DNA of 64,000 nt from Onthophagus taurus (Eukaryota > Arthropoda > Insecta > Coleoptera > Scarabaeidae). The stretch spans positions 20,715,501 through 20,779,500 of the forward strand of contig NC_091971.1 in NCBI RefSeq assembly GCF_036711975.1. Reading direction: 5' to 3'. Both the position numbers and the translations under genes were made by a program. The notes below the pieces were generated by a model. That model was not told the DNA's origin. It did no database searches and saw only the letters and a program-made list of their open reading frames with translations. Within the stretch, counting starts at the first letter, position 1; every line of letters starts with the position of its first letter. Below are positions 22,470 to 35,563 of this stretch, one piece after another.

Positions 22470-24530
22470 GTTTTGAAACAATAATAAGTTGTTTTTGTGT
22501 TATAAAAACTTTATTCATTTAAAATTGTTTAATTCTGAGACGATGCGCTTCTTATGTAGTACTTTGTATAACCGTTAAAAAAACAGGTTGAAACAGCTTT
22601 ACGCGGTGCTGGTTGTAATTTTTCACTGTCCCATGCCGTTTTGCTTTCGTTGGCTATTTTCCTGGAGCTCGAGCAAAAAAGGGGAACGCGATTTTGTCGC
22701 GCCGGCTAAACACTCAACGCGCAAAGTAAGAAAATGAACTAACTGCATTACAAATACTCATAAATTACAAGGGTCTCCGAGTATAAGGAAGAGTTATTTT
22801 CCTGGACGCTTTTTTTTTCTTTCGTCCTCTTTTGGAGATTCCTCTCTTCCCACAAAAAAGAGGGGTGAAGTAGAAGTTGAAAGTCGTAATGGAAAAGAGC
22901 TCGCTAACGTAAGGGACATTTACGCCATGTATACTGATGATTGAGACTTGGACGGGCGTAGTATGCATACTAAACAGGTTGGTGGAAGGTCTCGAGAATG
23001 ACTTTTCGAACGAGGACCCAAGGACTCCGAGAGGGCGTCGCGACGCCTCTCCTTCGCCTATATATATATGCTGGAAACGCCAGGCATCCATCTTGGCTCT
23101 CCTTGGGACGTGATCAACTCAGCGCCCTTTCTTTGCAAATTTTCGGCGAAAATATGCTGGGCGTGGATCCGGGAGCTTCAAGCTTCATCTACTGTAAACC
23201 CTTCTTCCGCGACACATTTCCTCTTTCCGGTACTTGTCCCATTAAATTCCAGAACTAATCGACTGGGGTATTTTGACAAATCACTTCTTTTCTCTTCCCA
23301 ACAATCCCTTTTAAATACCAACCAGAAATAAAAAAAAAAGAAAAATAAAATGAAATAAAGAGAAACGATAAAACTTTCTGAAAATACAATGTATAGTTGT
23401 AGTGTAAATATTCTATGGATGTATTTACATCAACGTAGAACATTCACATATTTCAGTCGTCGGCGTGTAAGAAAATCGACCAAAAAACTATGACGGGATA
23501 AGACGTTTCGGGCGGTGAAAAATGTGTATATATTGTCGAAAGAGTGCGCCCTGAATATTCCATCAACAAGTACATTCTGAACGTAATTCAATGGAAGCCG
23601 AACCGTCAGTCTAAGTAAAAAGTTGACTTCGGCGCGAGTTTAGCGCCCGGGACAAGTGTCACAAAGGCGTGAGAAACGGGGGGGAAGTCACCTCCCGCCC
23701 GCACTGCTCTGCCTCTAGCCGGGATCCTTCCGAGATATTGCAGGATACGTGCCGCGACTTCCCAAAACGCGAGGAACGTTATATTGCAAATCTCATTTGT
23801 GACAATAATTTATATGTAAATATATCCGGCGAACCACGTGTTACATACCAACAATTCTAGTCTAACGTGTTTATATCTCCCTTCTATCCTCTAAATCTAC
23901 TTTTACAAACAACAACCATCTTAAAAGAAATCTTCAAACTCCTTTTAAAGAAATAATCCCGATAAAACAATAAAAAGGACTAAAGGATAAAGGTTAAAAC
24001 AACAAACGGTTTTCTCTTCGCCTATAAGTAACTTGAATTTGCATACATTCTTTAGGGGAAACACACGAAACTGTGATAAATCAAGCCGAGAGTGGGAAAG
24101 AGTGTTGTAATATATAGCAGATTCGATATTAACGTGTTTCACGTTTTTGGCGCAACGCTTAGGCTCGGGATATTAAATTTCCTAGTTGAAATATGGGTAG
24201 GGTGTTGCGGAATAATTCAGTCACTCTATAGTTATCGTTCAAGTACCATTATCTTTTACATTAAAAAGCATCAAATCAACTTAATCTTCCAGATTAATTA
24301 TAGATGGTATAATAGGTCAAATACATTATTTTATACATAATCTCAGATTAAGTTAATTGATAAATTGATAATCAAATTTATGTGACATCAAATATTTAAA
24401 AATTGTACATTATGACGTAATCAACATTGTCTGGAAAAATCCCGAGATTTTATCTTAAGTAGACACTGTTATAAATAACAGATGGAATACAAACATTTTT
24501 AAATCAATAATATATTTTACTATAATACAC
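22470..24530. other. downstream flank of CEP78, partly GC-rich, no gene supported
   Basis: 22600-23780 is GC-richer and contains overlapping short frames on both strands without recognisable domains. TATATATATATG at about 23058-23069 is TATA-like, but no downstream gene was found. 23850-24530 is AT-rich and featureless. Confidence 0.4.
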
Positions 24531-24536
24531 ACTGCT

Positions 24537-25255
24537 AAACCCGTAGCTTTCTAGTTCTAGGTCTAGTGCTAGTTCTATACTTAGTTTAATAAAAATAAAT
24601 AACAAGCTAGCGCTGAATGACAACTAAACCTAGGATTAACTTATAAACTAAAACTAGAACTAACACTAGATCTAGAAAGTTTCGTGTCTGAATATGTCTG
24701 AGTTGTATGAACAATATTTCACAAATATTAATATTTGTTAGAATTGTTATTTAGTTTTTAGAGATTTTCGTGCTGTCTGATAGGTAAAGGTGTAACTTAT
24801 CTTAGAAAAAATGCAGAACACCGAAAGACCTAAAATACTATTTGTTTTAAAGGATAAAGCTAAATGCCAATCACGTTATACGATTTTATACGTCTACGTA
24901 TAAAACTACTACTTACATTATACGTCTATGAACCGACTTAGATACGATTTCTATTGCACTAAAACTAGAACTAACACTAGACCTAGAACTAGAAAGTTTC
25001 GGGTTTAGCCGTGCGTCTTCTAGTTTTACACAAGCACTATCATTAGAACTAACACAAGACCTAGAACTAAAATCATTCGGGTTTAGCCGTCTTGAGAGAC
25101 GTGGGAGTAAATCCGAATGTTTCTAGTTCTCGATCTAGTGTTAGTACTAGTGACAGTGGTAGGTAGCGCTAGTTAGCATAAGATATTACTATATTGTACA
25201 TTTTTATTGAACTACAACTTGAACGAGAACTAAAACATTCGGGTTTAGTCGTGAA
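24537..25255. repeat. array of ~50-60 bp CTAG-rich repeats in both orientations
   Basis: Six copies of one motif (core AACTAACACTAGACCTAGAA, then AGTTTCGGGTTTAGCCGT) lie at about 24537-24588 (minus), 24646-24693 (plus), 24957-25015 (plus), 25030-25092 (plus), 25111-25165 (minus) and 25208-25255 (plus). Within the core the CTAG word recurs about every 6 bases. The first two copies form an inverted pair around about 60 bp. No coding capacity. Confidence 0.7.
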
Positions 25256-25305
25256 AAAACTTTCAATTGCCAATGTTAACTTTAATTTTATTATTATATT
25301 CGTAA

Positions 25306-25985
25306 TCTTCATAAAATAAGCTTTAAAGTGAGTCCAAACTTGACGCATTTATCTCAAAAAACCAAAAAGTCCGAACTTTCAACTTTTAATTTTGACATTT
25401 GTCAACTTCATAAAAAATCCTTTAAAATGAGTCCAAACTCGACATATTTACCTTTAATATTAATAGAAATATAATCACTTCCGGTTTGAAACGTCAACGT
25501 CAATTTTGACATATTTGCCTTTAAAATGAGTCCAAAGATGACGCACTTATCTCAAAAAACAAAAATGTTAGAATAAAAAAACATTAAACCCGAAGTTAGC
25601 AACAATGAAGATAGCAATTTAATTTTTAAATATTAATACCAACCTTAATTTTTTAATTTTTTTTTTGTTATATTTCTGTTTTTGTGACAAATATTAAGGC
25701 ATTTTATAAAAATTAAGAATATGTCAAAATGACATTGACATTTCAAACCGGAAGTTGCTTATATCTCGAGTAATATTACAATTAAAACATCATGTTTGGG
25801 CTCATTTTAAAGGATTTTTCACGACGTTTACAAATGTCTCAAAATTGACATTCTTAACCGGAAGTTAACCATAACTTCATTAATATTGAAGATAAATATG
25901 TGGTGTTTGTACTCATTTTAAAGGATTTTTAATGAAGATTACAAATATGACAAAATTGAGGTTGACATTTTAAATCTGAAGTTAG
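25306..25985. repeat. foldback-type inverted repeat with internal subrepeats
   Basis: The left arm (25306-25560) repeats the block CTTTAAARTGAGTCCAAA three times, together with CACTTCCGGTTTGAAACGTC and TCAATTTTGACAT. The right arm (25700-25985) carries the same blocks on the opposite strand (TCATTTTAAAGGATTTTT twice, AACCGGAAGTT twice). The arms are separated by about 140 AT-rich bases. This is a long imperfect hairpin and could be a foldback element or a decayed non-autonomous transposon. Confidence 0.6.
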
Positions 25986-25989
25986 TTTC

Positions 25990-26458
25990 TGTGCAGGTAA
26001 TAGCTGTCATCAGTGTTCTGTGATAAAAATGGACAGGCGCCAAACAATTTTGAATAGTTTGAGTCTGTCTATTCTGAGAAGTCTTATATTTTTAGAGAAA
26101 TGAAAACGAAAATCCCGTTTTTCTTAACGTCATTTGTCGCTTAGTCAAGTGATGCATAACGCGGTCTAATTCTAATGCGAAATTAGAAATTCAAATTGCG
26201 TTTACAGATAGTCCTTGCGCGTGTATTGAAAAGTTAATTGATTCAAATGTCTCTTAATACACGAATTTCTGAACTTTAGTTGATTCTTAACTGGTCCACA
26301 TTATGCCGAACAGTTCCAGATAACTTCGAATGAGTCCCAATCTCTTCAATAGCTTCGAATAGCTTCCGAATTATGTCTCCAAATATACTCGTATAGCTTA
26401 TCGTAGTTACCAATTAAATGGAAGTTAAATTAATATAATAACCTTTACTTGTTTCAAA
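25990..26458. other. AT-rich sequence, nothing recognised
   Basis: No gene, repeat border or domain was seen. Confidence 0.4.
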
Positions 26459-26460
26459 TA

Positions 26461-26751
26461 TACAGGGAATTCAGAAATTGGCGGATAATGTAAACGTAGC
26501 GATACGTCTCCTTGAAGTTCTCAAAGTTCGAATAATTTATCCATAAATAATGATTAATATTCAATATCTGTTGACAAATATGCTGTAATTTAGAATAAAA
26601 ATAATTTTAAAAACTTTTTTCACATTTTTTCATTATCATATCTTCATTAAAAACATATTTGGCAACATTTTAACATTAAGATTTTCGATTCAGAGTCGAT
26701 TGTAGAATGTAGCTACGTGTACATTATTCGCCAATTTCTAAACACTCTGTA
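26461..26751. mobile_element. 291-bp mariner-type MITE
   Basis: The left end TACAGGGAATTCAGAAATTG and the reverse complement of the right end TACAGAGTGTTTAGAAATTG continue to pair through GGCGRATAATGTAMACGTAG, about 45 bp of inverted repeat. TA flanks both ends (26459-26460 and 26752-26753). It has no coding capacity, and the outermost bases resemble those of the mariner-like element at 1221. Confidence 0.7.
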
Positions 26752-26753
26752 TA

Positions 26754-28435
26754 TGATGCGGAGTTTCATTGCTTCTAATTAGACCGATTTTATTATAATG
26801 TATCGAAACTCCATCGTTAGTGACCCAAATTTTCATGCATTTCGGTGATGTTGACACTGGTTAATGCATCATAACCACTAATTCAGCGATATTCAATAAT
26901 TTTAGCCTAAATTTACATGAATTATTAACATTTTGTAATAGTTTCATTTTAATTTTTGTAATTAAATTTCTATACCGGGATTTTTCGATATTAAAATTAG
27001 TGTTTACTTATACTTATTTTTCTCACTCTCTGAGTGGAGTTTGTTTCTGATTTCAGCTTCTATTTCCTGCTTCGGACTTGCGATGTCACCATATATTATT
27101 AATTACTAACGAGTTAATAGCGTCAACATGATAATATAATTATTGCGTAACGCGGATGCTCAACTATGGTTCATTTATATCGAAATTAATTGTAGTTGGG
27201 TTTTTGTTATTGAGATGATTAAGAGAATTACGTGTTAATTCTATATTCTATATAGAATTATAATTCTAATGCCGCAATATCAAGCCGCGTTTTATCACTC
27301 AACTCGGTGATTTTATTAAACCGCGGTACTTGTTATAAAATTTGCAGAAAGTTGACATAAAATTTTAAATGAATAAATATCTTGAAATAAACTCAATTAT
27401 TTAATTTCAATTATTTAATTGGTAGATTAAGGAGGATCTGATAAATGTGAATTAATGTTTTATAACATACTTGAAGTCGGTTCAATATACTAAAAATTCA
27501 TGGTGAATCCAAGATTTTTATTATTGGATACGAAAGCGACACAAAATATCGAACTTAGGATTACTAAATGCGGATGAGGATCCAACCCGGTTAGTATTTA
27601 CGAAATCAAACCTTTTGAGCATACAACAGAAAGATAGCTTGCACTAAGTCATGAGATTTAACGGTGACCACTTTGCATAATATATTAAACTTTAAAAATC
27701 GACGATTAAACATCAGGATATTTAATTACTGAAGTACGTTGCACTCAACTTACACTGCTTTCTATATAACACTACTAATAAACAATACATTCAATGGTAG
27801 TTAATGGAACTTTAAATTTGAAAACCACTTCAATTGTATAGCACCAAATTTAATTTTTATCTGCGAAACGAATACACACCGAAACTTTTGGATTTCAATA
27901 AAATAAATATTAAAATTCTTGCTTTTAACTACAAAAACTTTCATTCCTATAATTTTAAACTTGTGATCTATTAAGGTTTGATAATTTAAGGATATTAAAA
28001 ATTTACAGTTTTTTTTTGTTACATCACGTTTAAAGACTCATGTGATCACATGGAATGGTCATAGAAACTTTAATTATTCAACAAAAGAAAATTTACTGAA
28101 ACTTATATCCAAGAACCTACTCCCTAGGATTCTTCATCGTTTTCCTAAGATTCTCTTGAATTTTCTGATCTGGTTACTAGGTCGAGGATTTGGCTGGCTT
28201 GGACATTATTATGATGAAGAAGTCGCTGTTCATGTGTTAGGGGCATTCTCAATGCTCCTTAACACGTTATTTCGGTATTGTTGGATTACTTCTAAGTTGT
28301 TCTTACTAACACAGTTCCACAGCTAGTTGCCATATGTACATATAGGCTTGAAAATTAGTTGTACAAAAATACTTTGATATGTATTGACAGGGTGGAGTTT
28401 TGTCCAAGCATTGTATTCGCATATTGTTTATACTT
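26754..28435. other. AT-rich sequence without recognised gene
   Basis: A plus-strand frame at 28042-28326 shows no known domain. Nothing else stands out. Confidence 0.4.
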
Positions 28436-28439
28436 CACA

Positions 28440-29400
28440 GGTGGATATGGACAGATTTAGATAAAAATGGCTATCTCATTATGATCTACTTCAGGAATAT
28501 CACTGTTATATAGTAGGTACAAAACTCTACCTACACCAATCCAACCCTACTACACTGGTTTATGGCTTTCCTGCGTTAATTGCTTTAAGTTAAGAGGAAG
28601 CGTTATCCTGATTAACCCTGAAGCCTCGATTGGAGATCGAAGTCTTCAACTATTGTGAAAACTGACTGAGAATTAATTAATTAGCAGAGTGACTCTCTGA
28701 AGCCAAGCTAGCGGTCTAAGATTACAGCGTTTTTTTCAATAATCGGTTTTAATCATTTAAGAAGTATATTTTTCTCCTTGATTGGTGTTCTTAGCCTCTT
28801 AGTAGCTCTGTATGGTGAATAATCAGTTTTACTATCATTAACTTCTCGAAGTTCTGTTTTGAGTTGTTGTGTGGCATTATTGAGAATAGTTTTGTCGGCT
28901 GGTAATCTAATTTGATGCCAGATTCTTCTTAACTAGGTAGTAACAACTACCTTCGATAATTGAAATGTCTAGAGTATTATCCTGTAAAGATTGTTGTGCA
29001 ATTGTATAATGAATTCACTTCATTATCTAGCTGTTCTTTACTTTTTAGAGGGACTGGCAAAGTCTACTAATACGTTCATCCATTTCAGTTAATTCGTCCA
29101 TTATTCGTTGAAGAGAGTTTTGGATGAAGACGTTTTTTCTTGTTTTTGGGTTTGACTTTAACAATAGTGTATTCAGACTTACTAGTAACTGCTTAACTGT
29201 AGACTTTTTTCTGTATTTGTGTTGTCTATTGGTACTTGATTATGATACCTCTGTAGTTGGTTCCTTTTTGATTTGTTTTACAATACAATTCCAGTTTTGT
29301 CATTTCCTCATAAATGTTGATTTTTCGAAGTCGAAACCACTGCATCATTTCAGCCTTACGTGTTGTAAATATAGGTTCTTTTCTTAATTATTTGTCATGG
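28440..29400 (-). pseudogene. Jockey-like LINE fragments, degenerate
   Basis: 28440-28700 is recognisably the same sequence as the LINE RT pieces at 49400-49600 and 61080-61280 (shared blocks TCCTGCGTTAATT and TTTAAGTT, and a CTGATTAACCC block). It corresponds to the region around GVPQGSVL in the minus-strand reading. 28700-29040 read on the minus strand resembles the linker between endonuclease and RT (EHQSRRKIYFL). 29040-29400 resembles 61490-61750. Stops are frequent and parts are deleted. Confidence 0.5.
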
Positions 29401-30870
29401 TATGGAACATTATTTATTACTTACATGCTGTTATACGGTAAATTAGGCAGCATTGCATACGCTATAGGAACGCATCTAATTTCCGAAGGCCCGTATTGGA
29501 ATTTGAACCTGGGATGATAACTTTCCTCGTGGGTTTAGAATGAATGTAGATATGTTTTATCTATATAAATAAAAATCCGTATCCCATCTATACTCTTATA
29601 CTTCCTATATGAAATAATTACACCAATACTTTTGTTGGGCACTATATACGATACACACTCCGTGAAATATAACAGCGAAATGAGCTTCGTGGGTATCGCC
29701 CTTTGTTTGCTACGGCGCATCTGACCTTTACCGGCCAAGATAGATTTTCCAAGCTGTAATCATCTCTGACAATTTTTGCATTTGTACAAGAATTTAGAGT
29801 GGGAAAGCTACAAAGACGTCAATTAGACACTTGTTCTCCAAGATCCATTAATGATATTATCATTATAAACTCTACAAGAAGAAATATTCACATATACTTC
29901 ATTCCTTCTTAAACAATTGTCTAAATAACACCATGCTGAGAATCTTAGTTAGACTTCTTCACACACCAAATCCACTAAGTAATATGTCAGATACAAATTC
30001 AGGGCACGAGTAACTCGATAATTAAAAATTCGTTATATCACTGTTTTTCATTTCAACAATAATAAATTGTAACTTTTTCTTGTTATTAGGTAAAGTCTCG
30101 AGTCTTTGGAATTTGAAGTAATTTTTGCGATAATAATTTTCCAAACGTTGTATAAACCCAAAACGCCTACATCTGATATTCGTCTATAATGCTTGCACAC
30201 ATGCTTATCGAAAAGACGGCTACAAGGCAACGATTGATAATAATCCCTTTAATAAGATTCTATTTGAAGACCAAACGGGATCTTTGCACAACGATTTTGT
30301 ACAAATTAATTTGAGTACCCTATACACCAATATGCAATCATGTCTTGTGATGTAGTATTATGGGCATTCAGTATAACTGAAAGAGTTATCTATGTTGCAA
30401 GATTAATGATCAAATAAAAACCATATATTAACTTCTAACTTGCATTTGTATAAAGTCGTACCAGTTTCGGGTTACCCCATCAACAGCGACAACTATAATG
30501 AGTACAAACCATAAGATAAAATTCAAAAAAGTTGGTATATAAAGTTAAATGATGTTAAACTCAAGAAAATCTCAAGAAATTAAAAATGGCGTCGTTCAAA
30601 AGTGTGGAATCTGAATAAAAATAAAAAATTTAAGTACTAAACCCTTATATAAAGGGGTATTAGGAAATAATTAAAAAGAAATTCGAATAAATCTGTAAGA
30701 TCGTATTAAAGATGTGTTGGTGGGATGAGATGAGGCGAGACTGAAGAGATCAAGTTAGAATTATTGTTAAACTGGAAAAGAGAGAGAGAGAAAAATCGAA
30801 AAAAGAGAGAAGGGGAGAGAAAAATATAATCGCTCTATGAAATTTAAATTTAAAAAACGGGGAAATAAAA
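29401..30870. other. AT-rich sequence, with a GA-rich tract at 30778-30826
   Basis: No gene recognised. The tract of GAGAGAGAAAAA-type purines at 30778-30826 is low complexity. Confidence 0.45.
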
Positions 30871-30875
30871 TATTT

Positions 30876-31990
30876 TTAAAAATCAGATTTTAGGTACTTG
30901 AAAATAGATTTATATAAGTTTTGAATTTGGTCATTAAGTAAAGTAAAGTTATTATTGTTATTGTGTCTATGGATTTCCAACAATTCCAAAAGATCAAGTT
31001 TATAGCGCTTTTGGCGTTTATGAATAAGTGAAATATTATTAAAATTTATGTTATATCCTGTTTTAACTCTATGTTTGTAAATATTTGATTGAATTTTAGT
31101 TTTATGTTCATTAATTCTATTCTCCAGTCTACGGCCAGTTTGACCCACATAAATACCGTTTCAATTATAGCATCCGATTGAATACACCCCACATTCCTTG
31201 AGAACATCAAATTGTTTGCAGTGATAATTAGATAAAAGGGTAAGTAAAGAATTATTGTTAGAAAAAGCTAAGGTTATAATAGAATTATTATGAATTTTAA
31301 TGAACAAGGGATCTTTCTGTTGTTGTATTCGATTATGTAGTTTATTGATGACATTAGAAGGAAAACCAAAGTGAGAAGCTAAGTTATGGATGTAGTTAAA
31401 TTCTTTTATTCTGTTTCTCTCAGATAGAGGGTAGTCAAGAGCTTTATTTATCAAAAATCTGAAATTAGCTAATTTGTGTGACATTGGGTGGGAAGAGTCG
31501 TAGGGAATTGTAGTTGGAATAACTGTTGGCTCCCCAAAAATGTCATATGTAATAGATTCGGAGTTATCTCTAGTAACTGCAAGATCAAGAAAATTAATTG
31601 TTTTATTCTTCGTTTTATTCTTTTCGATTTCAAGTGTGAAGTTAAGTTTAGGAAATAAGTTATTTAATATTTATTTAATATTTCCAAACACAAAAGACGT
31701 CATCAACATATCTAATCCATTTATGAATATGGTTTTTGAAAGCATTATTGTTGTTAATTATATAGTTATTTTCAACATGATCTAGGCAGATGTCTGAAAG
31801 AAGACCGGATAAGGGCATGCTCATAGGAAGCCCTTCACTGATATGGTAAAATTCATTATTAAAAGAACAATAGTTTTGAGAAACGACATGTTTAAGTAAT
31901 TTATTTAAATGTTCTGTAGTATTATTATTATTGAAAAAATCTTTAAAAATGTTAGAAACGAGGTTCAAAGTGAAATCCCCCGATACAAAT
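30876..31990 (-). pseudogene. Penelope-like retroelement: RT end plus GIY-YIG endonuclease
   Basis: On the minus strand, 31675-31968 encodes the RT core with EGLPMSMPLSGLLSDICLDHVE and the catalytic WIRYVDDVF. After a frameshift, about 31500-31674 gives KTINFLDLAVTRDN, and then 31161-31484 gives HKLANFRFLINKALDYPLS. One in-frame stop (31161-31163) sits inside the GIY-YIG start, CGVYSIGCYN(stop)NGIYVGQTGRRLE. The GIY-YIG domain continues with the catalytic Arg and RINEHK. An RT followed by a C-terminal GIY-YIG nuclease is diagnostic of Penelope-like elements. The 5' part of the RT is missing. Dead copy. Confidence 0.8.
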
Positions 31991-33990
31991 ACAAAACGAT
32001 TTAAATTTTCCGAATATTTTTCTAATTTTTAATATGTTGTGATTAAGTAACGGCAAAATGATTTTAATAATTGATATCTTTTCCTTACTTTTCTGTAATT
32101 CTTCACGCAGTGTAGTATACATAGCTATACATATTTCTACAACAATTATACCTACTGATTTTGGTGATACTCAAATAGCTTCGTTATGACCTAGCACGTT
32201 TGGTGTATTGAACGATAATATTGTATCCTCTAAGATAACTAGCATAAAGTAATATTGAATAATATATTGCCACTTTGTTGCCGATTTGATATTATTTCCT
32301 TCTTTTATAGTATCATTTCTTTCCAGTATCATTGTTAATGATTTGTGGTCAATTAAGATCAGAAATTTTAAGCATTTTAGCTTTTAGCATATTCTTAACC
32401 TGTGTTGAGATTCGCTTTTAATTTTGAAGAAAGTTATTTGCAATCCAGAATTTGTGTTATGTTAATCCGTAACGCTCATTAAGAGTTAGAGATAATATCG
32501 ATATAAATATTATTAAAAGTTTTTATGTTTATGGTTGGTGGAAATTTTGGATTATCCCATTATAAAACTTGTCCCAGTATACAACACATAAACCCTAATT
32601 AAAACACTTTATAACACCCCGTATATTTTCTGCAGTAAAATTTGGACCAAAATATACATTCAAGGGTGGAAATTTTCGTGTAGGAGTGGGGGACAGTGGT
32701 GCAGTAAAACCGCAATACCTGCAGCAATAATCGTGCGATAAAGCGGGCAAATGAGTGACATTAGAGCACGCGAAGCAGACGGTCGGAGCCATCGTCGTCG
32801 TTGCGGGGGAGGCGCCGCGACGTCGGGCGTCGTTTTACCATATCAAACGGGGACGCAACTTTACTACTTTCCGTTACGAAAAATTAACACAGTTAATGTA
32901 CCTACGCAACAACAAAAAAAAAAATAAAATTAGCACACAATAGAATACCAAGGGTATTAAATGCTGTATTTAACAGCTTTAAATGTTGTAGTAGAAATAA
33001 GTAAGTTTTAGGGTATTGAATCAGACAGCCGTGATTAGATGTAGAAACCGTAAAGGATTGGATGGAAAATCGTACGGAAAACGCAATGTCGTTCCAGATT
33101 TCAAATTCGCAAACAAAACGGCATTATACCGGCTCAGTGTCAAATAAATAGAGCAATTAAAATCCCCAATTAGCAGAGGAGCCGGTCAGAGGACGAACCC
33201 GGACCATTGTTGATGCTAATCCAATAAAACCTCGTTACATTCCGGATAAAACCCGGTTAACAAACGGTAACGATGTTAGCGTATTCGCACGATATTCATA
33301 ATTATTAATTGAACATCCCCTAACAACACACAAAAAAAAACATTGTAACTCATTTTTTCTACATAATAGCAAACTGCCCAATACTACATCAATCACATTT
33401 CTACCAGACTGTTGTTAAAAACGGGCTCAGCCCTTCCTTTTCTATCCCCCCAAAAACACATAAATTTTCCGCCCTTGTGGACTACAGATAAGGAAAGTAA
33501 CCTAGCATTGAGAACTTCAACGCTACCGCGGAATGGAGCTGTATATATTCGTAATACCTGGCCAGGACGTACTTGGCACGCAATAGATTGGTCTCGAGTG
33601 GAAACACGAATAGAACTTTCACCAGTGGAAACGAGATGGAAAACGAACGAAATAGAAGGGGGTTGGTAAGCTGGGTCAGCTGACGTAAAGCACGTACTAC
33701 CAAGAGTACCCTAAGGGTGCTGACCGTCACCCCTAGGTGACCAATTAACTCACACTGTGTTTCTATTTGATGATTTTGCGTTTCCTTCTTGTTGGAGGAG
33801 AAAAATATTGTCCTCTATTTTTAAACATTACATACATTTTCAGTTGTAATCAATTAGTGGGTTACTTAGAGATATAAAAATTTGACGTCATACACTGAAT
33901 AATACGCAATATATGTTTAATTTCTGTAAACCACATCCTATTAGTAAACCATTGTGTAGAAGGAAAATTACTTGTTGTGTAAAACTCCTA
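31991..33990. other. no gene recognised; GC-richer block 32600-33720
   Basis: 31991-32590 is AT-rich. 32600-33720 contains CpG-rich sequence (for example around 32790-32840) without transposon similarity and may be conserved non-coding DNA. Short frames there have no recognised domain. Confidence 0.4.
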
Positions 33991-33993
33991 AAC

Positions 33994-35563
33994 ATGGAAG
34001 GAGCAAACAGAAACGGCCAAAATCTTAAAGGTAAATTATAATTTTTAAATGTACTTTACTATATTAATGCATCTTTAGATTTCCATCAGTTAAAAAATAT
34101 AATAGAGAAGCAAATTGACTTCAAAATACAACAAACATCGTACTGTACAAAAAATTATTACGTACAACCAATAGTTTTCCCAACACTACCTAAAAACAAT
34201 GTTAAATCATCATCAACATTTGAAGAATCATCAACAGATCATGCAAGTTCTGAAATATATTTTAAAATAACTGGGAAAACATTTTATAAATTAATGGATT
34301 TTATAAGCAAAAAGGGAATAAAGGATCACGACACCTCCAACATCGATACGATTTATGATTATTTACAATCCGATGTGCTTTCTATAAGAATGAAGATAAA
34401 GTCATCGAATTTCGAAACGTTTAAATCATGCGGAAATGAAACCGTAAAAGATGTTTGCGAGAACCTGAAAGATGTTGAAAGCACAATAAAATCTGATAAT
34501 AAAAATAAAATTTGTACACCGAAATATCACTCTTTAATATGTGAACTCATTGAAAGCGAGTACAATTATGTCGGTGATTTACACAATTTGTATCATGTAA
34601 GTTTAATAATACAAAGAAAATGTTATTTTTAATTTAACGTTTTTAGAATTACGTTCTTTATTTTAAAAGGGAAACATTTCAAAATTTCTCAGAAATTTAC
34701 GAATTTTTTACAATTATCGAACAAATTAATTTCGAACAAGGAGAATTTTACAAACAACTGATGACATACAAAAGCATCGAAGATGTTGCATCCCACTTTA
34801 TTGAAAACGAGAAATTATTCGCTTTGTACAGAAATTATATTTTAAACGTCAACGATGCAATTGATTTTTTGACCATCAAACATAGATTTGAAGTTTTAGT
34901 AAATATGAATTTAAAAAACGAAAACATTTAATAAAAATATTTATTTTTTAGAAACGCCAACAAGAATTGGGAAACGTAAAATCATTAGAGGAGCATTTAT
35001 TATTACCAATTCAACGATTAAACGAATACATTTCATTATTAGAAAATCTCGAAACTCATCTAGAACAAAATCGGATATCATCAACGAAAGTAAACGCAGT
35101 TTTATTAATTTTCAAAAAACTTCTAACCACTTCAAAAAGCGACACGAAAATCGTTGAATCTATCACAGATCGACCAAAAAGTTTAGTAAATTACGGCGGG
35201 TTTATCATGAAACAACCCTTTTATATCCGAAAGATGAGCACTAGTTTTAAAATAATCGTTTTCTTATTTCAAGAAGTCGTCATTTTTACTATTCCGAAAG
35301 ATATAGAACGTTATACTTACGTTCATAGTATTTTCATGAAAGATTTGTATATACGTCCAATTTCGGAGGTTAAACATTCATTTGAATTGATGGATTTTCA
35401 TAATCGTAGTGATAATAATGAAAAGAACGCTTATATTTTGGAAACTAGGGATCCTACAATTAAAAATACATGGGTTGAAGTTATCGAATCTTTACTTTGG
35501 GAACAATTAATGATTTGTAAGAGAAAAGTAAAGGAAAATTTAAATATGGACAAACCGATTTAG
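33994..35563 (+). CDS. Dbl-family RhoGEF (DH-PH) protein, 472 aa, four exons
   Basis: Exons 33994-34030, 34079-34596, 34647-34898 and 34952-35563 join in frame (473 codons with stop) using GTAA donors and TTTAG/TTTTAG acceptors; the introns are 48-53 bp. Residues 1-160 are a Ser/Lys-rich leader. The DH domain spans about 160-335: CR1 is ICELIESEYNYVGDLH, CR2 is around IENEKLFALYRNYI, and CR3 is LLLPIQRLNEYISLLENL (285-302), matching the P-(I/V)-Q-R signature that contacts the GTPase. The PH domain is about 350-458 (YGGFIMKQPF, then VVIFTIPKD, and the final helix with NTWVEVIESLLWEQL). The PH tail resembles the MCF2/PLEKHG4-puratrophin branch, but this is a family-level inference. It would activate a Rho-type GTPase near membranes. 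AATAAA at 35617-35622. It heads a same-strand cluster of paralogues. Confidence 0.85.

Noticed and set aside
24537-25255. CRISPR array
   Set aside because: Units are in mixed orientation with irregular spacing and the context is an animal genome.
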